Positions 50,099 to 61,956 of a stretch of 64,000 nt of DNA are shown piece by piece. Under the pieces are notes generated by a model. The model was given only the letters and a program-made list of their open reading frames with translations. It ran no database searches and was not told the origin of the DNA. This DNA comes from Sipunculus nudus. Its lineage: Eukaryota; Annelida; Sipuncula; Golfingiida; Sipunculidae. The stretch's first letter is position 1. Each line of letters starts with the position of its first letter. The stretch covers positions 18,313,664 through 18,377,663 of the forward strand of contig CM049315.1 in NCBI GenBank assembly GCA_026874595.1, read 5' to 3'. The translations under genes and the position numbers were made by a program.

Positions 50099-51166
50099 TC
50101 ACACACCGTTACCACTGGTGGATGTCGTGCTCGGCTGCTGCCGTCTCTCCAGTTTCCCACGGCACAAGAAGTCTGCCACCATCTTCCGGAATCGAGGCAT
50201 TCTCCAAGCATATATGAAAGCGTTCATGGCCGAGTTGGCGATTGCCGGAAAGGTGCACAAATTCCTTGCACGACTCACATAGCGGTCGTGCATACGGTTG
50301 GTATAAATCTGCACCATCAGCGCGATGTAAAACGGTAGCCAACATATGTAGAAGGTCCCGAGCACTATGAGCCCGGTCTGCGCAACTTTCCACTCACTGC
50401 GCAAGCTCTTTGTCCTTTGTTGTGACGCATTTCCGTTAGACAAATTCGCTGCACTTGACAAGCGTTCGCGTTCTACCCCTGCTCGCCACACGATTACAAA
50501 TATGTGTACATACATGTAAGCAAGCACAGCAATGATGAAAATAAGTAAGGGTAAAAGAATGTAAGCAAAAAACGGCCGCCTGATCCGCGAAGTAAGCGTG
50601 CATGTCCATCCCCCGTCAATGTCCATAAATCCTATAGGTCCAACGATACCAAACACAAACGAAAACAACCACATCCCGGCAACAGCCCATCGAGCCTTAT
50701 TTCTCGTCATGGCTGCATTATACTTGAGAGGAATCAGAAAAGCTAGGTATCTGTCTACAGATATTAACAACAGTATCATCACCGACGCCGTCATCGGAAA
50801 AATTATTGTCAAATATCTTGCGAGACATACAGCGGTGTCCTCCTTCAGGTGAGGATAGACTGTAGTGACCATATGATAAGGCAGGCAAATCCCAACCAGC
50901 AAGTCTGCGAACGCCAGGTGTACCAAAAAGTACATGTAGTTGGCGCCTTTACGGTTCCCGATTTTGGTGACGTAGTACCCAGTAATGAACAAACCGTTGC
51001 CACCAAGAATCAACACCATAAGGAGCATATAGAATATAATCCGAAAAATTGTTATTACCCTTAAATCAGGCCCTGTGTTAGGGATTTCTGTCGTTACGCT
51101 TCCATTTGCTCCGTTCGGAGTAGCGTTTGTGGTTGTAATAGCGTAAAAAACGTCCGTGACGCTCAT
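50099..51166 (-). CDS. Class A (rhodopsin-like) GPCR, orphan, paralogue 3
   Basis: This is an intronless receptor of 355 residues on the minus strand. The open frame reaches back to a TTG at 51202, but the first ATG is at 51166 and I start there. Sequons are at N14 and N21. N57 is N1.50, D88 is D2.50, C114 opens TM3 with Arg117-Tyr118 at 3.28-3.29, and D138-R139-Y140 closes it. C189 is the loop-2 cysteine. TM6 has CWLP (275-278) and TM7 reads NSAMNAFIY (311-319) with Ala instead of the NPxxY proline. Cys335 in helix 8 may be palmitoylated. The third intracellular loop (about 228-260) is Ser/Asn-rich. It is close to the receptor at 9594 and points the opposite way 39 kb away. CRE palindromes lie 290-400 bases upstream of the start. 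The ligand is unknown; neither the aminergic Asp3.32 nor the adenosine-receptor Asn6.55 is present. Confidence 0.96.
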   Translation of the reverse strand: MSVTDVFYAITTTNATPNGANGSVTTEIPNTGPDLRVITIFRIIFYMLLMVLILGGNGLFITGYYVTKIGNRKGANYMYFLVHLAFADLLVGICLPYHMVTTVYPHLKEDTAVCLARYLTIIFPMTASVMILLLISVDRYLAFLIPLKYNAAMTRNKARWAVAGMWLFSFVFGIVGPIGFMDIDGGWTCTLTSRIRRPFFAYILLPLLIFIIAVLAYMYVHIFVIVWRAGVERERLSSAANLSNGNASQQRTKSLRSEWKVAQTGLIVLGTFYICWLPFYIALMVQIYTNRMHDRYVSRARNLCTFPAIANSAMNAFIYAWRMPRFRKMVADFLCRGKLERRQQPSTTSTSGNGV

Positions 51167-51457
51167 TTTCAAAATTGAATATTTTGTGTCCGCGTTGACC
51201 AATAATTTGTTATTTAAGACAGACCTGTTACATGTGCATTTGGTTTCAGTACCGATGATATTCCTGATGAAATGTCCTAAGATTGATGTTTCAAAAATAT
51301 TCCATTCCTCTAATTTGTTGCCTAATCTCTTATCTGGATAACCAAGCTGACATCTGGTAACTTAACCCACAGTTCGTTTTGACGAATCCGATATGAATCA
51401 CATAATCCAATGTTTTATGAAATATATGTTAGTCACAGGCGCACCCAATAGGAAGGC

Positions 51458-51579
51458 TGACGTCATCCATCAACCATCAAGCAATTTTGTCGTCTGTGCA
51501 TAATTCACATCGCGTAGGTGGTTCCTTTTTGAGCTCTTTCACCTTTTTGAGCTCTTTCAACGTGACGTCACTGACGTAT
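51458..51579. promoter_or_regulatory. CRE cluster upstream of receptor 3
   Basis: TGACGTCA occurs at 51458-51465 and 51563-51570, and the half-matching TGACGTAT at 51572-51579. An exact 18-base tandem duplication (51524-51541, 51542-51559) containing GAGCTCTTTCA lies between. The sites are 290-415 bases upstream of the receptor 3 start, in the range of a promoter. A CREB/ATF role is inferred from the consensus only. Confidence 0.45.
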
Positions 51580-53871
51580 TCCTCTGAATATCACCATTAA
51601 ATATTGCAATCCAAATACGCGAATTTGCACACTTAATAAAATTTCCACCGATTTAAATGCCTGGTTACGCTGAAGAGCCACATTGAGCGCTGTGACCGCC
51701 TTTGGGAAACCAGTATATCCAAATGTTGATCCTATTCCGAGGGAACAAGACCAGCCCTTGTGCCCCTGTTGCAGTGCGCTGGGTGCTAAACTGCGGCAGC
51801 CCACAAACCTTCCGCGTGTTAAGGGTACAGGGCACAGGGCCGGGAAACACACAGTGCAGTATATGAATGTGTGAAGTCCGCATACGCAACGTATCCGACC
51901 AGCCTCTACAGCCCAGCAGATTGTCTAGCACAGTACTTCAAGCTGATATTAAACAAGACATGTATGAAAAGCAAACATTATAAAAATGATAGGCGAGCAC
52001 AAGCACTCACTTAACGTGTATTTGTAAAACACATGATCGTAATATCTTCCCTGCTGTGTTTTGAAACTCGGGGAGTACGAGTGTGGGGATATACATCATG
52101 CAGATATATAGGCCCAATGTGCCAGCGCCAGACATATGCCAATGTAATTTGGGGGGTAATTTATGACCGCCAGGGCCTATGGTTAATAGCATCAGGGTTA
52201 TTGGTGGCTTTATTGTTATTATTATACAACTTATGTAAACCAATGGCATCCCGCACCCAGAGTTTTGTTTAATTAAGATCTATTTTATCAGCTGTTATTT
52301 TTGTCATACCAACAATAAGTGCATTAAATTGTTGTGTAGAAAATAATGGTCCTAATTTCGATCACATCCTACTTACTAATAAAACACCTTGGCCTCAAGG
52401 AATGCATTCTTTCAGAGAAGTTGCATTCATAGTGGCATGTATAAGCATTTATACCAATGTGGACACAAATGTTGTAATGAGGATACTCCAAACAGAATTC
52501 CGTCATGGCTTCAGATATTTATCCCTCTGTTGCCTGCAAGTTATTTTTATGGTTGGACCACCTGCCTTACAAAAAATGGCATGCATTGTTTAAAGTTATC
52601 AAAGTTTTAAATTTCAGTGTTAGTAATGATACAGTTTAGAAAATGCAAATGTTCAATTGAAAAAAAAAATTTAAAAAAAACATTAGATGTAATAAGATTT
52701 CAATGTTCAAGCCAAGTAAAATTATAATGAAACAATTCTTGCAGAAGTCACTTCAGCCTAATACCAAGGAATTATATTATATTACAAATTTACACTCTTT
52801 GCTTATAGTCACATTAATTGTCAGAAAACATAAGCTAGAAGATCTTGAAGAATTTGAATTAAATATTATTAAGGGTTTGTCGGAGCTTTTATATCGAACC
52901 CTTCGATTTAAGTGCAGATTTATATTTACTCAATTTGTGTACGCCTCGGTCTCATATTATCGCTCAGCATTGATGCTGGACAAAACTTTAAAATCAAGAG
53001 TTTCTTCGATTAGATGATCAAGTCGTTCAATACAACAGTAATCTGACGTTTAATGTCTATAATACACGGCCTATGTCCTATTTTTTTTTTAAATAGTTCT
53101 TGATTTTTTCGGGAATGGTGGAAGAATGTGATCCTATCTGTTTATAAAACCAATGGCAACTTTCAATATCGGTAAGTAATGAGGCCTGTTACGTCTATAT
53201 ATATTCTTATAAATAAACGCACCGAGTCATCCAGCCGCCAAGGTGTGACGTCACACCCAGCACAAAAGATGTTGTTGTGTCTTCAGTAGAAGAGCCAAAA
53301 GTAAAGCTCCAGCACGTCGGAGCTGGGGTTTCGTTTTTACAGTTTCTATAAACACAGATGTGAAAGCATCCATGCCCCTCCTATCTAGGAGCAAGGATAT
53401 TTGGATTCATAACTGACGTAACATGGCTGATCACTTACTTAAAGTAGGCCTACACTAGTTGACACAACGGACTTTGTGTCAGTCTCAGCTTAATTCACGG
53501 AAGCAGACTGACGTCATCTGTTTATGATCCTGCTTTATAAAATGGTATTATTATATAATATTTCCTTTAAATAACAGCGAATGTGTCATTTTTCGACAGT
53601 AAGTTAACCACGTGACCAGTGCACCTCGGTCTACGATTTGCGTAGTTAACGGAGAAAGCACGGATTACGCTCCCGAGGTAGCGGGAAATCTAACGCTTCT
53701 ATACAAGCATTAGATGTAGGAAGTATATTGCGCCGTGGAACGAGGGTTCACATGGTTAAGTTCTTTAAACAAGTAGCCCATGGGCCATGACGCTCAGCGC
53801 AATTCAAGGAACTTTGAACAATGGGTAAAATGACTCCATGAGTGCTCATTTTCCCAATAGACCTTAGATAT
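51580..53871. other. Intergenic, GC-richer patch and CRE palindromes
   Basis: 51650-51930 is GC-richer and open in several frames but resembles no known protein. TGACGTCA recurs at 53246-53253 and 53509-53516. The frame 52703-53017 (104 codons, plus) has no recognised homologue. Confidence 0.35.
53242..53257. promoter_or_regulatory. 16-base CRE palindrome
   Basis: GGTGTGACGTCACACC is a perfect palindrome around a full CRE. A minus-strand TATA-like TTTATTTATAAG lies about 30 bases away at 53206-53217, so a minus-strand promoter is possible. Confidence 0.35.
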
Positions 53872-54095
53872 AGGTCACAGTGACCTTATTCTACATCCAG
53901 CTGCTACCATTTGTGCCCATCTGACTAACAGAGTGTTAAAATCATGTTCTTTCGCACAGCTTGCAGAATATAGGTCACAGTAATATTATTGCAGGTTTTG
54001 AAAATTAGAAGTTTCCAGGTCGAGCTGTTACCAATCATCAAATCTTGTTTTTTTCACATACATAGAATCTAACAGAATATAGGTCACTTTGACCT
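53872..54095. repeat. Degenerate ~100-base tandem repeat with IR3 palindromes
   Basis: Three units begin at about 53866, 53968 and 54074 with ATATAGGTCAC, continue through a CAG..T..TTCCA-like part and GCTGTTACC / GCTGCTACC. Units 1 and 3 contain AGGTCACAGTGACCT (53872-53886) and AGGTCACTTTGACCT (54081-54095), both perfect inverted repeats with 3-base spacers. Confidence 0.65.
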
Positions 54096-55973
54096 TACTT
54101 CAGGTTTCCAAGGAGATTTGCCAAGGACCTTCCTGGATGTACAGTTAGATGATCCTAGGTCTAACGGTTACAGTTTTTGGCCTAATAACAGCCAGATTGC
54201 TTCATATGAAGTTCTCAAAAATAGAGAAAAAATGCGTAAAAATTCGAAACAACCGATTTAACACTCCATGATTAATATGCATGCAACGAATCTATGCGGT
54301 CTAAGCGATCAATGCATTAGTAATTCAGATACTGGAGATTTTGTTTCATATTTTTAATTATTCTGGGAATGCAATGCAGTTAAACAATAAGTGGAGTTTG
54401 AGATATTTTGGATTTAGCACTGCTACACAGCCGCTTCCGCGGAAGACATTCTTAACAAGGAAAAGAACATATATGATTGATAAATTGTGCACACATATAC
54501 ATGGGTTATAGGATTAAATTGGCGATAATTATGAATTGAACCTACAGGGTACTATGACCTGAAATTTTTCCACATTTATAAAACATAAATAAAATAAAAT
54601 AGGCCTACATCAAGAGTATACATGGGCACGGAGTGCTCTGAAATATCAATATAACCAGTTATCTAGGATGGCTCTGTCTTGTTAAAATGACAAACATTTC
54701 TCCTTGTGTTTCTCCCCATCCCTGTTTCATCATGCTCATCATAGCAACTTGTTCGTATTCAATGAAAATCAAACAAAACCCTACATACAGCAGACAGCCA
54801 TTAGAGGAAGGGAGCTTGTTTATCGGTATATATACAGCCAAGGTGTGTGTTGTGACACTTAGGCATCTCCAAAGCCGGACATTCCATGCTATTTTGTTTA
54901 CATCCATCGTACTCAGTTTACAGATTAAATCGACCTGAAGCAAAACCATACACTATATAAACATGGCAGATATATACTTTTTGGTCTTGAACGGTCGGTA
55001 TGATGCCAAGGGCGTCTTCTTTCCAGAATTTCCCATTAACTCTGAAAAATTTGACATTAATTTGCGATGGGATTATCGAGGCGCCATCTATCAGAAACAA
55101 CGCGTATCGTGTTTCAAGCAGGGGAACTCGTTCGATGGAAAATCTAGATGTCGCAAGTCGGATGCTGGAATTAAGGGTAAAGAACCAGTATATAATACAT
55201 GTATAATGAACCATTTAGCCAGGTTTGGCTAGGGTTTTTAAACTAATGATCGAAGGAAAAACTGAATATAACTCTCTATATCAAAACATCTGACATTATT
55301 TCAGGTCCTGTTGGTTAGATAATTACTTTCTGTATGGAAAAGGTTTGAACAATAAGACTGTTGATTATATTCAGGTCAATCAAATTTCATAATCAGAGCC
55401 GCCGTTTTTATTTATTTATTAAAACAATAAAAAAAATTGATGGGACCGGAAAATAAAAATAAATGAAAAATACATCAAATATATATGTGGTTTGTATGAG
55501 CAATAGCGGATGACCTGTGATGTATTGACATATGGTATTATTTGGGGGATGTTGTGGTCGGGTTGTCTCCGGGACTGACCACAAACAGTGGTAGTCATCG
55601 TCACAAGCCGCCTCCACGGACCATCATGTGTCTGTCCGCGCATCCCTGTGTGTGCGTGTGCATCCGTACATGTAAAATGGTTCCTATACTCTATGCGTGT
55701 ATAGAGAATTATATACTATAACGCTATTAACCGCAAGGAGGACTATTTTCATAGTCCAGGTTTGGTTGTCTGATAACTTGTTTTGGTATCTTTGCTCATA
55801 TTTACTGAAAAAAGTTAGATGAAATGTATAGTATAGAATTATAGATATTTGAAAGTCAATGTTTCTATACTGATGAAGAATTCATAAAGATCTTGATTAC
55901 CAAATATATTTTGACAAACAAATCATTAACAACATACGTATTTATTCTAAAAATCACAAATATATGAGACAGA

Positions 55974-55974
<1 letters not shown>
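54096..55974. other. Intergenic, two-strand open region 54.96-55.21 kb
   Basis: Between 54963 and 55214 long frames are open on both strands. The plus frame starts with a good Kozak ATG at 54963 and ends near a GTAAAG site. The minus frame follows an acceptor-like TTAATTCCAG. Neither protein is recognised. The rest is AT-rich. Confidence 0.35.
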
Positions 55975-56071
<97 letters not shown>

Positions 56072-56110
56072 TAAAGAGAGAGAGAGCAGACAGACATACA
56101 GAAAAAGAAA
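55975..56110. repeat. Compound (TA)n-(GA)n-(CAGA)n microsatellite
   Basis: A TA run, then about 40 bases of GA, then CAGA units and a GA-rich tail. The minus-strand Ser/Leu-rich frame is an artefact. Confidence 0.95.
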
Positions 56111-58159
56111 GAGAGATAGAGGCAGAAAGAGAGACAGAGAGAAAAGTGAGACACAGAGACAGAGAGTGAATCGGTGTCTTGGTCTTTTATCCGGTACAGT
56201 TGGGCAGTTTTGTGAAGTCAGTATCACATTCCATCGGCGTGTTGTATTTCTTTACTTCCCGTACTGAGATAAAGGATTTATCATCGCCGGGTCACGTGAC
56301 CTTTCCGCACCGTCATCCAACTCGGGATACCTATCAGACGTAATTCAAGAACAATCCCGCAGTGAGGTCAGTGCTGAGTGGCTGTAAGAGCAATTAGAAC
56401 ACCGATGGTTCCTATCGGAGATCCAGACTCACCTTCACTCTGAGGAAGATGGGGAGAGTGTGTCGTTTAGATACAGGCTACTCAGACTGCTCGTTACTGC
56501 GTCAACAACTCTGACAAGTTCTGTTAGGAACCTCCCAGTGTCGAGACATTAAAGTCAGGGGTGGATTTAGGGGAGGGGCGCAGTGTGCGTTTCCCTCACT
56601 CTGCAGGGGAATAAAAGACAAACTTTTTAAATTTCGTTACAATCTTATTAATTACTTTATAGTTGCATAATGTTTTCTTCAATAAGCTTTCAAATTGTCC
56701 GTAGAATTACAGCAGCTGTCCTTACTTCAGGGGGAGGTGCGGGGAGGAGAGGGGGCATCTATCGGTTTTTCTTTAGACTGCCTCTTAACAATTTCTCAGA
56801 AAACAAGAAACATGTCTCCAACCGCCCTATTCTCACACTCTTTAGTCTCTGTATGCAAGAGCGCAGCAATAAAAACATGGAAAAACATCGAATCAATAAT
56901 TATCTAATGAAACAAGCAATAAGAGAATATACTTATAAAATAATAAGAAAATAGTAAACTGAAAGACAAGAGATGTTGTTCATATCAGAGTAAATAAAAG
57001 AGGGAGTGACCAAGGGTTGCCGCCGTTGTTTTTTCTGTATACATCAATCATCTATTTGAGCCCCTGTCTTGTTATATATAAAACCTTTCACAGAATACCC
57101 AAAATACTCTTCGTCCATTTGTCAACTACTGAAAAAAAATTTAATACAGCGAAAATATATGGGTATATTTCAGATAATCCCGACTGCCGTATGCCGATAT
57201 AGAAACCCCATCCATTATGGGAGGCAGGTTACCATATACTTCGTCATGACCAAGATATATTTTAGAAGTAAATTAGCTTATAAAAAGGGGATGTTGTCTT
57301 GAATAAATTTAAGCACTGGCTTTATAGGTAAACAAAATGGTGTATATATGCATATCCTTTGTAAATATGCTCTCTTTTTGTTTGTATCACTATAAATATC
57401 AATATAGATGCGAACAAACTGGAGCTACTCTCGTCACTATAGAGAGTGGAGAGTCACAGCAAATGGCGTTGAGGAGATTAATAACGCAGGACGGTAGATA
57501 ACAAATCAACTGTCATCTTATATATGAAAGGTTATATTGTCAGCTCCAGACTACTTGACACAGTGTATGCCAAGAACTGTCCAGGAACGCGTACAATTTC
57601 CTTTACATAACGTCAGTCATTTAGAGTATTCCATATGTAGGTCCTCCACCTTCTCGGGACCTTCTATTTCACATACAACTCGTGTCAGGAAGAAGTTGGA
57701 CAGGTCATAGCAAAAATAGGGCAGAGACAGTTAAGATTATTACATGCAAGAATAATTATGCAATACTGCATTAGTGTTTGAAATCAATCACACACACTTG
57801 AAATTGGTAAAGAAATAATTTGTCATTATTTTTTGAAGTGTCCGTTATACTGAGAAACAGCTAATTAATACGACACCTTGAAATTACCGTTGAACATATT
57901 TCATTGAATCATGGAATTGACTGATGCATCACGATAAGAACCTCATAGGTATTTTATCTTATCGTCGTGTCTGTCTGTCGTTTATTTATCGATTTTTCAG
58001 GCATCCTTCAAGGCAAAGTCTTCAAACTTTGTCAAAATGTTATGCACGGCCTAGGGAGGAACCCTGGTGTTTTCTATGAGGTATTGACCACCAGGGCGAT
58101 ATTTCGCTTAGTGTATACATTATCACAATTTTGAAGGTTGCGTCTGAAACAAGAATCCA
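56111..58159. other. Intergenic, nothing gene-like
   Basis: A weak hAT-type terminus CAGGGGTGGATTTAG is at 56553. Otherwise AT-rich with no recognised gene. Confidence 0.4.
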
Positions 58160-58199
58160 AAGGCTTCCTTTCTGATGACACACGGCCTCTCTATGCAGT

Positions 58200-58560
58200 A
58201 ACCATGGTTACGTATTTTGCGGTATAAGTAATTTACATTCAAAATATCGAGACTAGCTTTTTGATGCTAGAGAGATCTAGTTTTCTACATAGGGTAGCAT
58301 ATGACAAAGTTTTCAAAGACTTAGTTTTAAGTCTCTCCAAATATAAGCGTCAAACGAGAATATGAAAGATTTGGCAAAAACGGCTTTAACTCGGTCCGTT
58401 TTAAGGATAGACAGGTCTTTTCAGATTTCTGCATTGGGTAGCATTTGACAATTTTTTTAAGTAAACAGTTGTTAATCTCGTCAAATCTCATAACATTGGG
58501 GTAAAACCAGAATAAATGAGATTTGGCAAAAAAAAAGTTTATAACTCTTTTATTAATCGG
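58200..58560 (+). repeat. ~150-base degenerate tandem repeat
   Basis: GGGTAGCATATGACAAAGTTTT (58292) recurs as GGGTAGCATTTGACAATTTT (58436), and AGATTTGGCAAAAA recurs about 152 bases later, in the same order. At least two units are visible; the flank 58010-58160 may be another. Confidence 0.6.
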
Positions 58561-58975
58561 TCACGTTTTATGCTAGGGAAGACACTGGGGAGGACATTTC
58601 GCCTGTTTTGAACAAATGAGGATGTTTTAAATTCATATACTGCAAGTCTCCAGCTGGCTGAAGCTCTCTGTGCAAATGCCAGATCGAACAGGCCAATCCA
58701 AACGAAAGAAAAAGGGGAGTCAGGGTTAGAGCCATACACGTTTTATCCAGCAAGCCGGGCCGCCTCCCTAATCACCGAAAAAGGTTCAAAATTAGTTTGC
58801 TTCCAGGTATTTGGCTTCCAAATAATGTAAAAAGAAATAAAAACGAAGTCTGTAACCAAAACAAGCACAAAGAGGCCCAAGGCGCCTTCCCAGGTTACCT
58901 CCAGAACACCTACTATTGAGGTCAAGATGGAAAGTCGGACGAGCCGGCAGAGCAGCAGAAACCACACACACTCTG

Positions 58976-59053
58976 TGATGAGGAACTGAGCACGCCAGCA
59001 ACCATACCCACTACGTGATGAGGACCTGATATATGAGCACCCCAGCAACCTAT
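58976..59053 (+). repeat. 40-base tandem duplication
   Basis: GTGATGAGGAACTGAGCAC and GTGATGAGGACCTGATATAT start units at 58976 and 59016; both units continue to CCAGCAACC. The long minus frame 58743-59048 crosses this and matches nothing known. Confidence 0.7.
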
Positions 59054-60257
59054 ACTCCTATAATACGTCCACAAACCAGCTTAAATATAAATAATTAAAA
59101 TGAAGTATGGTCAACAAAGAACGTGTTGAAAACTATCATTTTTCCAATCCCTATACGATTTACTCTTGTCTCCTTTGTTGTTAGCCTAGATAAATGTAGA
59201 AACTTTTATTTTTTCCTGGAAGTAGGATGAGTTATCCACGCCTGTCGTGCAAATATGTATTAAATTTTACTACAACAACCGATCGATTATTTATGTACAA
59301 ATAACGTCAGCGGTGGCTCCCATCTTTTCTCTTTCATTTAATTTAGACATTATTCCGCATTTATGAAATCTACATAACAGTGCGTTTAAAAATGAAGATT
59401 CACTCGGCGATCAAAGCTACACTTAGATATAAACCCCACAACAAAGTCTGAAGGAAGTTTTGTTTTCGCCAGTGTGTCCGTCCTGCTGTCAGACGCTCTG
59501 CCTTTTTTCAATGTATAGGCTATCCACTTATTTACAGATTTACTGAAAAGGGGTGAGGCACTTTATGTGGATAACCCTATGTATATATCTTTTGGAAATA
59601 TATATTTACTCCTGCTAATATATATTGATGGATTATTCTATAACTTTAGGTAAGTGTAAATTAAAAAAAAAGCCGGCATCTGAGGTGTTCGCCTTTTGTA
59701 ATGAGAATATGCTCGTCTATAATAGAAATAATTAGTAGTATAGCTATTTGTAGGTGACAACATTTCCGTTAATAATATGTTGTCATCTTGTCGAGTGTGT
59801 GGTACCGGATGTTTATTTATTAGATTTATCTGCTGAACATGTTGAACAATATTTGCTGAGGAAATAGAATCATATAATCGGTATTTATATAATATCTTTA
59901 TTTAGACCCACTTATTCTAATAATACATAATTAAACGAAAGCGGAAATGTGGTTTCACCATATAAAAACGTAAGAAAACAATTACGAATATGTATTCACC
60001 AAGAGGATGGTTATGATAGGTCAATACAGTCACATGACCGTGAGCTATAATTCAGTTATAAATAAACCTGATAAGACAGAATATACATATAAATTTTATA
60101 TTAATTACAAACATTGAAAATAAGAGGTTCAGATGAATAAAGCCATTTTAAAATAAACAATGTTAACTGATGTACAGAGATATATCGGATAACCCATGTA
60201 AACAATATTGTGTAGCCTAATCACTCCCGTATGAATACAGATTTGGACCCACTCTTT
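59054..60257. other. Intergenic, nothing recognised
   Basis: AT-rich sequence without gene or named repeat. Confidence 0.4.
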
Positions 60258-61735
60258 TCAGCCCGCAACTGCCCCGCCCCGCAGTTGTATAAACCCTCCC
60301 CGCACCGCCACGCACCTAAAAAGAATAAATTGACCCGCACCCGGGCCGCATATTTAGCTTTTTAGCCCGCACCCGCCCCGCCCCGCATGTTAACCAAAAG
60401 TCAGCCCGCATTCAACTCGCAAATAAACATAAGGGACAACCGAAACGCTAACGAACTAAAGAAAATATGATTTATTTTTATACATAAAAATAATTAATGC
60501 CCATCTGAGTAGATAGTGTATCATGTTTAGTTGATGGTGGGACATTTTCCAGTTTTACACAGGTAAGGACAAGTGTTATAGAATATTACCATGATTTTTT
60601 TTTATTTTAAAGAAATACCACTTACCAAAATACAATTATTTACTGCCATATCACTCGAAATGTCACTGCAGTAACTGGGACACATTAATCCAATATTGCC
60701 ATTGTGTCTTCTTAAAATATTTAAAGTAATTATAAATTCAACATATTCGGATATTTAGCTAACAACATAATTGCAGCTTAAACATATTAACCATACATAT
60801 GCTGCTCTACGGAACCATAAAATAAAACTAAGGCATAAAACCATCAATTTCTATTAAGTTTGTATGCCTGGAGTTACAATACTCATCACTATAGCTGCAG
60901 TAGCTAGAGGACATGCAGTACCTATTGCTCACCTCAGTTCACACCTTTTATTTGACAAAGAGCAGAGACCTGTCCAGCGATGATCAGCTAATTAGCTGAA
61001 CGGGGAAGGGTATAGAACTACACAGGGAGTCAACTCTACATCATGGATGAATAGATCACAGGCACTTGTTTCCAGCACTAAAATGGCCTAGAAACCGTAG
61101 ACACATTGAGTATGGGCGATATACCCGTTATAAAAGAACAAGGTAAAGAACTTCACCGCTACGCGGGCAAGACAACTTTTTTTCACAAGTCCGAATTCCG
61201 AAGAAATATCCGCTTCACAAGCATGATTGCACGCCTTTTTGTTGAAAACATCTTTATTTACAAGATTAAATTTCAAAATATTAAACTTCTCTACACTAAC
61301 CACGATTTTCTAGTACGTTTATTCCAGCTGCGACACCGTCATTTGTCATGTATACATTTACTAGTTGCGGAAGTTGACGTCATCCCGGGCTGAATGGATA
61401 TCCCCCTGAGCTGGCCGCTGTGATTGGCTCCATGGTACCAGTCGTTTTCTACATCCATTTTAGGCGCACTATTCAAACAGCTGTCAAATTTTCAATGAAG
61501 TTGAAAATCAGTGAGCATGGCATGCAAACACAACCAGGACCATTATGTCACTTGTTTTGTATACATTAACGTCTGTTCTATAACCATAACATACATTAAG
61601 CGGGAATTTTTTTCTGGCCCGCCCCACCCCACCCCACAAAATCCTGGAAAAGTCATCCCGCGGGGGCCCGCGGGGCGGGGCGGTTGCGGGCCCCCGCAGC
61701 CCGTGGGGCGGGTTTGGGCCCGCGCAGGGCTCTAG
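60258..61735. other. Segment bounded by mirrored GC-rich tracts
   Basis: 60258-60420 is rich in CCCGC/GCCCCGCC on the plus strand, and 61615-61735 in its complement GGGGCGGG plus GGGCCC. The two tracts are inverted relative to each other, as the ends of a large inverted-repeat element would be, but the outer borders do not align well and no duplication is seen. A CRE (61375-61382) and an inverted CCAAT box lie inside. The frame 61106-61393 is not recognised. Confidence 0.35.
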
Positions 61736-61814
61736 TGCCTAACCAATTGGCCTTGACCTCTGACCTTTCCTCTCTGCCCAGCGTCCGTTTGTGCGTCTGT
61801 TTCCACACATTAAC

Positions 61815-61935
61815 CCACATATCTCGGGAACCGTTTGACCGATCAGGGAAAAAAATTGTACAAATGTAGCCCTTGGATAGCTTTATAACATACACAAAAA
61901 ATGGTGGCGCCACCTGCAATCATATTTGCACAGTG
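61815..61935 (+). repeat. Tandem-repeat background, left side
   Basis: It shares ATATCTCGGGAACCGTTTGA, then ACAAATGTAGCCCTTGGATA and TTTATAAC, with 63926-64000, and a looser match with 63795-63900. The element at 61957 separates these units. Confidence 0.6.
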
Positions 61936-61956
61936 TCCACCTTATCATCTACCTTA

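Noticed and set aside
55865-56227. Ser/Leu-rich minus-strand protein
   Set aside because: It is encoded by the compound TA/GA/CAGA microsatellite.
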